DNA of 64,000 bases from Methylocaldum sp035627495 (GTDB lineage Bacteria > Pseudomonadota > Gammaproteobacteria > Methylococcales > Methylococcaceae): contig NZ_DASPLO010000158.1 in assembly GCF_035627495.1 (NCBI RefSeq), positions 62,001 through 126,000 of the forward strand, written 5' to 3'. The translations under genes were made by a program, and so were the position numbers. The notes below the pieces were generated by a model that was not told the origin of the DNA, did no database searches, and saw nothing but the letters and a program-made list of their open reading frames with translations. This document shows positions 51,647 through 59,963 of this stretch, one piece after another. Position 1 is the stretch's first letter. The number at the start of each line of letters is the position of its first letter.

Positions 51647-53122
51647 ATGATTGATTTGAAGCGGATGAGATTTGAAAAGTTATTCTCGCTGAGATACCTG
51701 ATTCCCATCGGGTTCGTGGTCGTACTGGTTCCCTTGCTGTTTGCCGTGATGTACGCGGCATTCGCCATGCGCGACATTGCAAAGCTGGAGCAGCGGACCT
51801 TTTATCAAATCGTCGAACAGGTGAAAACCACCCGCTCGGCACTACAGATAGTTTCCGATATCGAGCGAAAAGCCAAGCTCTTCGTTATTTTGGCGCATCC
51901 GGCCTTGCGCCAGCCCTATGAGCGCCAGTCTTACGAGAGCGTTCGGAATTCCCTGAGGCAAACCTTGGGAGAACTGCTGAAACTGGGCGTGGATGAAAAA
52001 GTAAGCCTTTCGATCAACCAACTGTCGGAACAGGAGCGGCTGGTTTACGAGCAGATCATCAGTTCCGAGACCGGCGATCGCGTTACATCGCCCGATGACC
52101 AAGCATTTCAGGGTTTGCATACAGCGGCCAATACCTTGTGGCGCGAAATCTCCGAACAGGTCGATCGGGAGGCGAGCGAGCTCTACGCGCAATCGAAAAC
52201 GGTTCAGCAAGACCTTCTGATCAAGGCAGGTTTTTTGTTGCCCATTTCCGTTGCCGTTATCCTGTTTCTGTTGACCTTGTTCACACGATCGGTTCGGCAA
52301 TTGGACGAGGCGATCCGAAGGTTGACGGCGCGGGATTTCGCGAAGCCCATAACCGTCACGGGGCCGCAAGATCTTCGCTATCTGGGCGATCAACTGGAGT
52401 TGCTGCGGACGCGCCTGCGCTCGCTCGAGGAGTCGAAACGGCAGTTGATGGACAATGTCTCGCTCGAGATCAAGACGCCGCTGGCCCGCATCGTTGCAAG
52501 CGCGGAACTGCTCGAGAACATGATGGTCGATGAACTCGGCCCGGATCAGCGCGAAATCGGCAAGACGCTAACGACCAATACCCAAAAGTTGCAGGACTTA
52601 TTGGGAGAGCTGACCCGTTACAATCGGCTCCATGAGGAACCCGAACAGCACGCCGAGGAAACCGTTAACATGCAGGAGCTGTTAAAGTCCGTCATCGAGG
52701 ATCATCGACCTCATATGGTAGCGAAGTCTTTGAAGGTCAAAGAGCTGGTCCAGCCGGTCGAGGTGTCCGGCGATCGGGACCAGCTACGAACCATTATCGA
52801 TAACCTGATTTCCAATGCCGTGCGCTATTCGCCGGTAGGCGGCGAGATTCGAATCATTCTCCGCACCGTGGGGAATAGCATGGAACTGGAGGTCGAAGAC
52901 GACGGTCCCGGCATCGACGAAGAGGAGAGCAAACATGTATTCGAACCGTTTTACCGGGGCAAGGCCGCGTTCAGCCTCGGCACCGAGGGCTCCGGAATGG
53001 GATTGGCCATCGCCAGCGAGTGCGTCGCCAACCAGCGCGGGAAAATCGAAGTTCTCGAACCGCGACAGGACAAGCAAGGCGCCCGCATCCGGGTTCAATT
53101 TCCGCTGGTCGAGGCTGCCTGA
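51647..53122 (+). CDS. QseE/GlrK-like sensor kinase lacking the phosphoacceptor histidine
   Basis: A 491-residue membrane protein. Membrane segments near residues 14-38 and 190-212 enclose a helical periplasmic sensor. A HAMP-like linker, HisKA-like domain (about 260-325) and HATPase domain follow. The catalytic part is intact (NLISNAVRYSP, DDGPGIDEEE, GSGMGLAI). The H-box reads NVSLEIKTPLARIV where relatives have VSHELKTPLA, so the phosphoacceptor His is Leu273 (CTC, 52463-52465). The downstream lipoprotein matches the QseG position in the qseE-qseG-qseF/glrR order, but the response regulator is missing. ATG 51647 is used; a TTG at 51614 would extend it. Confidence 0.87.
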   Translation: MIDLKRMRFEKLFSLRYLIPIGFVVVLVPLLFAVMYAAFAMRDIAKLEQRTFYQIVEQVKTTRSALQIVSDIERKAKLFVILAHPALRQPYERQSYESVRNSLRQTLGELLKLGVDEKVSLSINQLSEQERLVYEQIISSETGDRVTSPDDQAFQGLHTAANTLWREISEQVDREASELYAQSKTVQQDLLIKAGFLLPISVAVILFLLTLFTRSVRQLDEAIRRLTARDFAKPITVTGPQDLRYLGDQLELLRTRLRSLEESKRQLMDNVSLEIKTPLARIVASAELLENMMVDELGPDQREIGKTLTTNTQKLQDLLGELTRYNRLHEEPEQHAEETVNMQELLKSVIEDHRPHMVAKSLKVKELVQPVEVSGDRDQLRTIIDNLISNAVRYSPVGGEIRIILRTVGNSMELEVEDDGPGIDEEESKHVFEPFYRGKAAFSLGTEGSGMGLAIASECVANQRGKIEVLEPRQDKQGARIRVQFPLVEAA

Positions 53123-53734
53123 ATGAAAACGCTAGTCCGCAGTGCAGCTTTAATGGGGTTGTCGGTGCTGACCGGCTGTGCCGAATACTACGCCGATTGG
53201 CCCAGGGCTTCGTATTACACACCGTCCTACGATGCGTATTCGCGATCGGATATCGACGAACTGCTCGGCTTCGGGGCCGCGTTCGCCAACAAAACCGGCG
53301 CGTCGCGCGCCGAAGAGTGCCGGCGGTTGCTCAAACATTACCAGAGGAACCCCGACGTAGGGGTGCGCTTGCACCTTCTAATCGCGCGAACGCTTTCGGA
53401 AGCCTGCGGCGACACGACCAAAATCTTGGCGTCGATAGGGGCCATACCTCCCAACCGGATGCCGGACGGTCGAGTGCAGAACCTGGTCGCCATTCAAATG
53501 GAGACTCTGAAACGGGCCGGGAGCCTGTCGAGAAGATCGGCCGCAACCGACCGAAAATCGGACCGGAAGCAGGCCACGGTCTGTGCTCCCGATTCAAAAC
53601 CCGTTTATAAAACCGATCCCCCGACGGACGAGGCCAAAATTCTCCGGGAAAAATTGGAGGCGATCAGGGCGATCGAAAAAAGCATGGATGCGCCGAGTGC
53701 CGATACTCAGGTTGACGATGGAGGCGAGAAGTAG
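53123..53734 (+). CDS. QseG-like outer-membrane lipoprotein
   Basis: A 203-residue lipoprotein (LTGC, Cys19) whose ATG directly follows the stop of the kinase gene. The helical middle part (AEECRRLLKHYQRNPDVGVRLHLLIART) and a C-terminal coiled stretch (EAKILREKLEAIRAIEKSM) resemble the small lipoproteins that accompany GlrK/QseE kinases and tune their activity from the envelope. The stop codon is part of a GTAGGATGGG repeat fragment, and a large REP cluster follows. The regulator gene expected downstream (glrR/qseF) is absent. Confidence 0.75.
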   Translation: MKTLVRSAALMGLSVLTGCAEYYADWPRASYYTPSYDAYSRSDIDELLGFGAAFANKTGASRAEECRRLLKHYQRNPDVGVRLHLLIARTLSEACGDTTKILASIGAIPPNRMPDGRVQNLVAIQMETLKRAGSLSRRSAATDRKSDRKQATVCAPDSKPVYKTDPPTDEAKILREKLEAIRAIEKSMDAPSADTQVDDGGEK

Positions 53735-53756
53735 GATGGGTGTCTCTGCCAAAAAT

Positions 53757-53898
53757 GTAGGCCGGAATAAGCCCTTTGGCTGGGCTCAGGACAGGCCCTT
53801 CGACAAGCTCAGGACAGGCTTCGCGTTTCCGGCACTCCCTTGCCGGGAACGGCTGCCGCCCCTTCGGCCAAGCTCAGGACAGGCTTATCCCGGCCTAC
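53757..53898. repeat. REP cluster, GTAGGCCGGAATAAG family
   Basis: A forward copy (GTAG 53757) and a reverse copy ending CCCGGCCTAC (53898), with three GGCTCAGGACAGG spacer units between. It occupies the place where a response regulator gene would be expected. Confidence 0.82.
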
Positions 53899-53943
53899 CC
53901 TAGCAACGATGCTCGCAGTCGCTGCAGCAAACCGAAAAATCCT

Positions 53944-54606
53944 CTAAAGCCGCTCGGGACTGACGAGCGCATCGATCTTCGAGAGCAGCTTTCCGAGCGG
54001 GGTGTAGCTTAGCCCGAACCCGAGGCAGACGCCGATGCTGTTGGCGGCCATGTCGACCGGGTCGAATGTGCGGATGCCGCCAAGTCCCTGAAGAAATTCG
54101 AGCCCGACTCCCAAGAAAACGAGAAACACCGGCCAGCGCCAACGGGGCAGGAAGGCCTGCCGAAACCAGTACATCAGCGCGGCATAGGCCAGCATGTGTT
54201 GCGCCTTGTCCCAGGCGAGCAACGGCGTGGGCGGCTGGGGCGGCTCCGGCGTCAAACTCAGCCAGATCACGATAGCTACCATCAGCCATCCGATGCCTTG
54301 CCAGAGCCGGGAAAAACGGAGCGGGCGGTGAGTCTCGAATCTCATTTTGACCTGTGTGAGCTTGCGCAATGCTTCCCGAGTAGACTTGTCCGCGGCAGCT
54401 GCGCGCAGCTTCCGCTCAACCGTCTCGGCAAACTGCGAGGAGGCCGAACCCGAAGCGATGATGTGGAGAGATCCTAGCAGTTCATCGATCAAGTACCAGT
54501 CGGCGTCGGTCATGCCTGATGAATCGTGAGGGCGGGCGGATCGCGCCCAGCCGTCGATATCGCCATTGAATTGTTGGTATATCTTGAGTTTTTCAAGGGT
54601 AAGCAT
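53944..54606 (-). CDS. VanZ-family membrane protein with N-terminal helical extension
   Basis: A 220-residue protein. The C-terminal ~115 residues are a VanZ-like domain with four membrane segments and the motifs LAWDKAQHMLAYAALMYWF and GLEFLQG, then FDPVDMAANSIGV. The N-terminal ~90 residues are soluble and helical (DADWYLIDELLGSLHIIASG, ERKLRAAAADKSTREALRKL) and look like a separate small domain, giving an uncommon fusion. Function of VanZ-like proteins outside glycopeptide resistance is largely unknown. ATG at 54606. Confidence 0.78.
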   Translation of the reverse strand: MLTLEKLKIYQQFNGDIDGWARSARPHDSSGMTDADWYLIDELLGSLHIIASGSASSQFAETVERKLRAAAADKSTREALRKLTQVKMRFETHRPLRFSRLWQGIGWLMVAIVIWLSLTPEPPQPPTPLLAWDKAQHMLAYAALMYWFRQAFLPRWRWPVFLVFLGVGLEFLQGLGGIRTFDPVDMAANSIGVCLGFGLSYTPLGKLLSKIDALVSPERL

Positions 54607-54765
54607 GATGTATGAGAATCGCTACGACGCCGGAATTTACCGGCTGCCTGGTCGCAGGAGATCCGGTGCGGACGTTGTAGCAAACTCAATTCCACTTCTC
54701 CAGTCCACTCGATACGGAATTTTTTCGATGGAACGATAAAGCGTGCCGAATCTGCGCACAGGCGC

Positions 54766-55731
54766 TTAATGCTCCCGCTGTCGATACTCCCGCGGCGAGC
54801 AGCCGAAGCGCTGTTTGAAAGCCCGGCTGAAATGCGACAGATCGTTGAATCCCCAGCGGAACGCGATTTCGGTCAGGCTGTGGCCGTTATGCGCCGAATC
54901 GAGCAGGTCTTTACCGCAATTTTCCAGCCGGCGCCGCCAGACATGGCGCATCAGTGACGTCCCCTCGTCTTTGAAAAGATCGTTGATATAGCGGGACGAC
55001 AAGCCGACGCCATTCGCAACCATCGCGGCATTCAGGCATGGTTCGGAAAGATGCCGCTCGATGAACGCCTTGACCCGGTAGAGGGAGAGCGAACGGCTTC
55101 GGGAGAGATTGAAATCCGCGGGGCGCACCGACGTCATGGCCAGCGTCAGTAGGTCGAGCGAGTGTTCGGCAAGCGCGAGGAACTCGTGCGGATTCAACCG
55201 GCCTGCCTGGCCGGCGGACGAGCGGATGAAATTCGACGCTACGGCGCCGATGCCTTCGTTTCCGGGAATCCGGAGCGCCGTGCAGTGCTCGATCCCGGCA
55301 ATCCTATCTCTCAGCATCGCCCGTGGAATGGAGACGATCAGTTTCGAGAAACTCCGCGGGCAGTGTATGCGATGGGGCCGGGTGGCATCGTAGAGGGTCA
55401 TGTCGCCGGGCTTGAGAAAAACCTCCCGCCCCTGCTGTTCCACCGAGTATTGGCCGGAGAGCAGAACGACCGCGAAATAAGCATCCTGGCTGGCCCGGTA
55501 CGGCTCCCCGGGCAACCGTTCGATGGTGATCGCGTTCGATCGAATGGCCGAGAGGCGCAGATCCTCCCACGGATATATCGTCATCTCGTTGAACAGACAT
55601 CCATCGGCGGGCGGGCTGATTTCTACCTTGACGTATTCTCGGCCGATCACCTCGCGCAGCCAGCCGTGCCTTTCGCGTTGCGGCACATCTGCCGTCGAGA
55701 GCCTGACTGCCGGCGAAGTCGGCGTGCCCAT
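54766..55731 (-). CDS. AraC-family transcription regulator
   Basis: A 321-residue regulator. An N-terminal cupin-like ligand domain of the AraC-binding type (about 45-180; VLLSGQYSVEQQGREVFLKPGD) precedes the double helix-turn-helix (about 215-318; VANGVGLSSRYINDLF and LTEIAFRWGFNDLSHFSRAF). Such regulators respond to a small aromatic or carbon compound. It is divergent from a small membrane protein gene (55910), with about 180 bp between starts, so that gene is the most likely target. Confidence 0.9.
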   Translation of the reverse strand: MGTPTSPAVRLSTADVPQRERHGWLREVIGREYVKVEISPPADGCLFNEMTIYPWEDLRLSAIRSNAITIERLPGEPYRASQDAYFAVVLLSGQYSVEQQGREVFLKPGDMTLYDATRPHRIHCPRSFSKLIVSIPRAMLRDRIAGIEHCTALRIPGNEGIGAVASNFIRSSAGQAGRLNPHEFLALAEHSLDLLTLAMTSVRPADFNLSRSRSLSLYRVKAFIERHLSEPCLNAAMVANGVGLSSRYINDLFKDEGTSLMRHVWRRRLENCGKDLLDSAHNGHSLTEIAFRWGFNDLSHFSRAFKQRFGCSPREYRQREH

Positions 55732-55909
55732 AAATCAAAGTTCCTGTCTTTCGAAATGTCCCGGATAGTAGGCGTGCAGTAATCGGATGTAAACGGCGAA
55801 ACCGCCGTTTCAATCAAGTTTTGCTTCCGTCCCGAGCCAGCCGGCAAAAACGGAAGTATTCATACTGTGCGTCGCCTATCCGTAATCGGGAAACACGAAG
55901 AGAGTGACG

Positions 55910-56356
55910 ATGCATCAGGATTCGAGACATGCGGGAAACGTGGTATTGATCAGGGGCGCCGCGCTGTGGCTGTTGATGGCTTTGGTTCTGGCGTGGTGCA
56001 TGGTCGGTCTGAATTTCGCCGTGCCTGTGCTCCCGGGCCTCTTTCAGGGCAAGTTCCCCCGCCTCTTGCAGGCGCACCTGGATTTTCTGCTCATGAGTGC
56101 CCTGATTTTCGGATTCTATGCCGCCAGGGTGCCGCTGCCCTGGCATGTGCGCTGGGCCATGGTGGTCGGCGCCTTCACCAATTCCAGCCTGTTTCTCATG
56201 CAGGCGATTTTTCCGGTGCTGGATACGCCCACGCCCTCGGAAGGTTTGTTCCCGGCGGCATTCCGTCTGCTTCTGCTGGCCAGTATCGTGGTCACCAGCT
56301 ATGGCTTCGGCAAGGGCGCCGTTATCGTCCTGCGGTCGACTTTCAAGGATCTTTGA
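55910..56356 (+). CDS. Small four-TM membrane protein, AraC-linked
   Basis: A 148-residue hydrophobic protein with four membrane segments and conserved-looking LQAHLDFLLMSALIFGF and FTNSSLFLMQAIFP. The arrangement resembles the hydroxylaminobenzene mutase-like family of small membrane proteins, but similarity seen by eye is weak. ATG 55910 is used; a GTG two codons earlier is also possible. It is divergently paired with the AraC regulator and probably under its control. The 120 bases after it hold no supportable gene. Confidence 0.65.
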   Translation: MHQDSRHAGNVVLIRGAALWLLMALVLAWCMVGLNFAVPVLPGLFQGKFPRLLQAHLDFLLMSALIFGFYAARVPLPWHVRWAMVVGAFTNSSLFLMQAIFPVLDTPTPSEGLFPAAFRLLLLASIVVTSYGFGKGAVIVLRSTFKDL

Positions 56357-56480
56357 CGCTCGCCCGGCACAGCGCCTTCGTGTTATCCGACTTCCATGTC
56401 GATTGCCACCGCATCGAGTGCATCCGTCAATTCGACGCGGACAACCTCAATCTCATCGAAAGATGAAAAATCGAAATACA

Positions 56481-57401
56481 TCACTCGTTCACGGCTACAA
56501 CCGCTTCTTTCCGGATCCTTGAACTGCGCGCGCTATTTATCAATACCACCGATCCGACGATGATCGCCGACGCAAACAAAATGCGCGGGGTCAGCGATTC
56601 CTGAGCGAACCAGTTTCCCAGAAACACCGCCACCAACGGATTGACGTAGGCATAGGTCGCCACAAGCGAGATCGGCGCGTTTTGCAAAAGCCACGCATAC
56701 GAGACGAAACCGATCATCGAGCCGAACGTAATGAGATACGCCAATCCCAACCATGAGTCGGTAGAAACCTGGGAAAAGTTGAATCCCTTCAACTCACCGC
56801 TGATGACGCTGACGGCCATCAAGGCAAAACCCCCGGCCAACATTTCCGCACCCGTCGTCATCAACGCGGACTTCGGCAGATCGGCGGTTTTGCCGTAGAC
56901 CGAGCCGATCGCCCAGAGCAGGCCGGCGATCAGGAGCGCCATCACGCCGAGCGCGTTCAAATGCATATCCCCCGAAAATTCCGAAGGGCCGACGAGCAGG
57001 TAAATCCCCGTGAAACCGATGGTCAAGCCGGCAATCACGCGGCCCGTCGGTTTGACGCCGTTCGGCCTGAGCGCATCGGCGATCACCATGAACATCGGCA
57101 CCGCGCCGATGATCAGCGCCGCCACGCCCGAAGGGATAGTCTGTTCGGCCCACGAGACCAGTCCGTTGCCGCCGAGAAGGAGCAGGGTGCCGACGATCGC
57201 CGCCGACCTCCATTGACGGCGGGTGGGCATGGCATCGCCCGCCGCGCGTCGCCAGACCAACAGGATCGCGCCGGAAACGAGAAAGCGGAGTTCGGCCGAC
57301 AGAAACGGCGGAATCGTTTCCACCGCGAAGCGAATCACCAGGTAGGTCGAGCCCCAAACGATATAAATCGACAGTAAAGCTATCCAGATCTTTGTTTTCA
57401 T
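56481..57401 (-). CDS. EamA-family (drug/metabolite) exporter
   Basis: A 306-residue DMT-superfamily transporter with ten membrane segments in two EamA repeats (IYIVWGSTYLVIRFAVETIP; LLWAIGSVYGKTADLP). It resembles YedA/RhaT-type exporters of amino acids or metabolites. The start is the ATG at 57401 (MKTKIWIALLS); the longer frame to 57506 crosses non-coding sequence. It is the third gene of a likely phzF-aminotransferase-exporter unit transcribed away from a MocR regulator, which suggests export of a product or toxic amino acid analogue. Confidence 0.9.
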   Translation of the reverse strand: MKTKIWIALLSIYIVWGSTYLVIRFAVETIPPFLSAELRFLVSGAILLVWRRAAGDAMPTRRQWRSAAIVGTLLLLGGNGLVSWAEQTIPSGVAALIIGAVPMFMVIADALRPNGVKPTGRVIAGLTIGFTGIYLLVGPSEFSGDMHLNALGVMALLIAGLLWAIGSVYGKTADLPKSALMTTGAEMLAGGFALMAVSVISGELKGFNFSQVSTDSWLGLAYLITFGSMIGFVSYAWLLQNAPISLVATYAYVNPLVAVFLGNWFAQESLTPRILFASAIIVGSVVLINSARSSRIRKEAVVAVNE

Positions 57402-57490
57402 CAGTTCCCGTGAGGATACTCCCCACCAAGTGGCAGTTTTTTCTCTTGTGTCATTTCGAGGAGGGTGCTTCGCGACCAAGCAGTTCCTGT

Positions 57491-58702
57491 TTAGCCGGGT
57501 CCGCAAGCCCTGCTTGGGCGGATTGCGATGCGGGTTCTGCCCCTATCGGCGTACTCGCCCAAAATCTCCGCGAGCAAGGCGATGCCCTGCTCGATTTTTT
57601 CCGGAGCTGCATGGCTAAAGTTCAACCGCAATGCCGGGTAGCGCAATCCGGTGGCGGGAAAGAACGGGCCTCCCGGCATGAACGCCACGTCGCGCCCCAG
57701 TGCCGCCTGGAGCGCCGCCAGGGTATCGCACTCCGCGGTCAGGCGCAGCCAGAAGAACAGCCCGCCGGCCGGCGCCCGCCACTCGGCGAGATCCTCGAAA
57801 TGGCGCAGCAGGGCGATTTGCATCACATCGCGCCGTTCCCCGTATACGCGGATCATCTGCGCCATATGTTCGTCGAACCCAGCCGAGTTCAGAAACCGTA
57901 TCAGCCAGGCCTGGCCGATGCGATTGGTATGCAGGTCGCTGGACTGCTTCAGACGGACCAAGCCGGAAAAGAGCGACGGCGACGAGGCGAGATAACCCAC
58001 CCGCAAGCCCGGTGCGGTGATCTTGGAAAAACTCCCGAGATAAACCCAGGGCGCGTGTTCCAGATAGGCGCAGAGCGGAGTCCGGTCGACCGGCTGGTAA
58101 ACTAGATCCCGGTATGGGTCGTCCTCGATCAGGGGCACGCCGGTTTCGTCCAGAACCGCGGCGACGGCGTGTCGGACTTCGTCCGTGTAGCAATACCCGG
58201 AAGGGTTCTGGAAGGTCGGGATGAGATAGACGAAAGCCGGCCGGCGACGGGCTATGGCCCGTCGCAGTGCATCCGGGTCGATGCCGTCGGCGGACAGCGG
58301 AAGGCCCTGGAATTCCGCGCCGTACGCGCCGAGAGCCTGGATTGTGGCCAGATAGGTGGGCGCTTCCAGCACGACCGGCGAACCCTCGTCGACGAACAGC
58401 TTTCCGACCAAATCGATGCCTTGTTGCGATCCGGACGTCACCAGCACCCGATCGGCGCTGCAATCCATGCCCAGTGCGGACAGCCTTTCCGCGATCAGGC
58501 TCCTCAAGGCGGGCTCGCCTTCGCTGGGGCCGTACTGGCGGCAATCGTCGGCCAGCCCCTCGAAATCCAGGGGCGGCATCAGTTCGTCCGCCGGCAATCC
58601 GCCGGCGAAGGAAATCACGCCGGGCCGCTGGGTGACCTGCAGGATATCCCGGATCAGAGAACTGGTGAGCCGTTCGGCACGGCGGGACAATCGAAGCGTC
58701 AT
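57491..58702 (-). CDS. PLP-dependent aminotransferase class I/II (LysN-like)
   Basis: A 403-residue fold-type I aminotransferase. It starts RLTSSLIRDILQVTQRPGVI, contains FAGGLPADEL, VTSGSQQGIDL and IPTFQNPSGY, and the PLP-binding Lys is in LGSFSKITAPGLRVGY. The closest type is the 2-aminoadipate/aromatic aminotransferase group (LysN, multi-substrate). It lies 14 bp downstream of the phzF-like gene and upstream of an exporter, so the three probably act on one metabolite. Confidence 0.92.
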   Translation of the reverse strand: MTLRLSRRAERLTSSLIRDILQVTQRPGVISFAGGLPADELMPPLDFEGLADDCRQYGPSEGEPALRSLIAERLSALGMDCSADRVLVTSGSQQGIDLVGKLFVDEGSPVVLEAPTYLATIQALGAYGAEFQGLPLSADGIDPDALRRAIARRRPAFVYLIPTFQNPSGYCYTDEVRHAVAAVLDETGVPLIEDDPYRDLVYQPVDRTPLCAYLEHAPWVYLGSFSKITAPGLRVGYLASSPSLFSGLVRLKQSSDLHTNRIGQAWLIRFLNSAGFDEHMAQMIRVYGERRDVMQIALLRHFEDLAEWRAPAGGLFFWLRLTAECDTLAALQAALGRDVAFMPGGPFFPATGLRYPALRLNFSHAAPEKIEQGIALLAEILGEYADRGRTRIAIRPSRACGPG

Positions 58703-58716
58703 GGGTTAGTTGATTC

Positions 58717-59508
58717 TTAGGTAAAGGATTGCAGCAGAATTTCGCCTTGCAGGTATTTCACCGCCCGGCCCGAGATGAGGACGCGCTCGCCCCGAAGCTC
58801 GCATTCGAGTTCGCCGCTCCGGCTGGACAGCTGTCTGGCGGTGAATCGGGTTTTTCCGGTACGCGCCGCCCAATAGGTCGTCAGCAGGCAGTGCGCCGAG
58901 CCGGTCACCGGGTCCTCCGGTATGCCGACCTTGGGTGCGAACATGCGCGAAACGAAATCGACCGACCGGCCCGGCGCCGTGACGATGACGCCCATGAGGT
59001 CGAGCTCCGCCAATACGGAAAAATCCGGCTGCATGGAGCGGATATCCGCTTCGTCGGCAAATACGCAAAGGTACATGGCATCGCGCCGGACCTCCAGGGG
59101 TTTGCGGCCCAGTCCTTCGGACAGGAGATCCGGACAATCGCAGATCTGCCCGTGACTCGCCGGAAAGTCCAGGGTCATGAGCTCATCCTCGCGGCTTACC
59201 GGGAGTTCGCAGCTGCGGCTGTCGAAGATCACTTTCCGCAAAGCGGGCTCGATTTCCCGGAACACGACATAGGCCGAGGCCAGAGTCGCATGGCCGCACA
59301 GGTTCACTTCCACCTTGGGCGTGAACCAGCGTAAGCCATAACGCCCGCTCCCGCCGACCAGGAAAGCGGTCTCGGAAAGATTGTTCTCCGCGGCGATGGA
59401 TTGCAGAACCGAGTCTTCGAGCCAGCGGTCGAGCACGCATACGGCGGCCGGGTTGCCGCCGAACAGCCGATCGGTGAACGCATCGATCTGGTAGATTGGA
59501 ATGCGCAT
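58717..59508 (-). CDS. PhzF-family isomerase
   Basis: A 263-residue member of the PhzF/diaminopimelate-epimerase-like fold. It starts IPIYQIDAFTDRLFGGNPAAVC, contains the catalytic-Glu region NNLSETAFLV, PKVEVNLCGHATLASAYVVF, and the second-half EDPVTGSAHCLLTTYW. PhzF relatives isomerise aromatic or amino-acid-like compounds; most are of unknown substrate. AGGGGAAAATCC precedes the ATG. It is the first gene of the unit divergent from the MocR regulator. Confidence 0.93.
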   Translation of the reverse strand: MRIPIYQIDAFTDRLFGGNPAAVCVLDRWLEDSVLQSIAAENNLSETAFLVGGSGRYGLRWFTPKVEVNLCGHATLASAYVVFREIEPALRKVIFDSRSCELPVSREDELMTLDFPASHGQICDCPDLLSEGLGRKPLEVRRDAMYLCVFADEADIRSMQPDFSVLAELDLMGVIVTAPGRSVDFVSRMFAPKVGIPEDPVTGSAHCLLTTYWAARTGKTRFTARQLSSRSGELECELRGERVLISGRAVKYLQGEILLQSFT

Positions 59509-59963
59509 GGATTTTCCCCTTTGTTCGAAATCAACATTCGGTCGGACGGCTTCGGCCCCAGCGCCGCGAAATTAGCTTGCATAACGTCAGGGTTCCAAGT
59601 TTCGTGATGGCTGTACAATAAATCTCCGGGTGCGGACAATACAGATACAGTTGACGATCGATCCAGCCAACCTGTACCGGTCGCGGAGCCAATACAATCA
59701 TCCTAGAAACGGCAGTTGACCGCTTAGATGGACGTGAAAAGCCTCATGAATCCTGATTGCCCCGCCTTTTATCGATTTCACCTTCTGGGTAACGCCGCTA
59801 CGCACCCGATTGCACGGCCGGCGGGCCGCCTGGCGGCGTTGCTCCTTCTTGCGGGAGACTACCCCGCCGCATCGTCGCGCCCCTTCGACGGTGCTCAGGA
59901 CAGGCTTGCCATACGACCCGCCGGCCGCACACTCGGGCACGTCCAACTGCCGTTTCTAGGATT
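59509..59963. other. Divergent regulatory region with 19-bp perfect inverted repeats
   Basis: The 455 bases between the phzF-like and mocR-like genes contain plausible promoter elements (TTGACG at 59651, TACAAT at 59693). A 19-bp perfect inverted repeat follows: ATCCTAGAAACGGCAGTTG (59700-59718) and its complement (59944-59962). The right arm ends one base before the mocR ATG. The 225 bases between the arms hold no clear gene. Confidence 0.6.
59700..59962. repeat. Segment bounded by 19-bp perfect inverted repeats
   Basis: The arms at 59700-59718 and 59944-59962 are perfectly complementary. The segment could be a small mobile element or an invertible switch between the promoter and the mocR start. 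A CCCCTTCGACGGTGCTCAGG spacer-like repeat sits inside. Confidence 0.6.
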
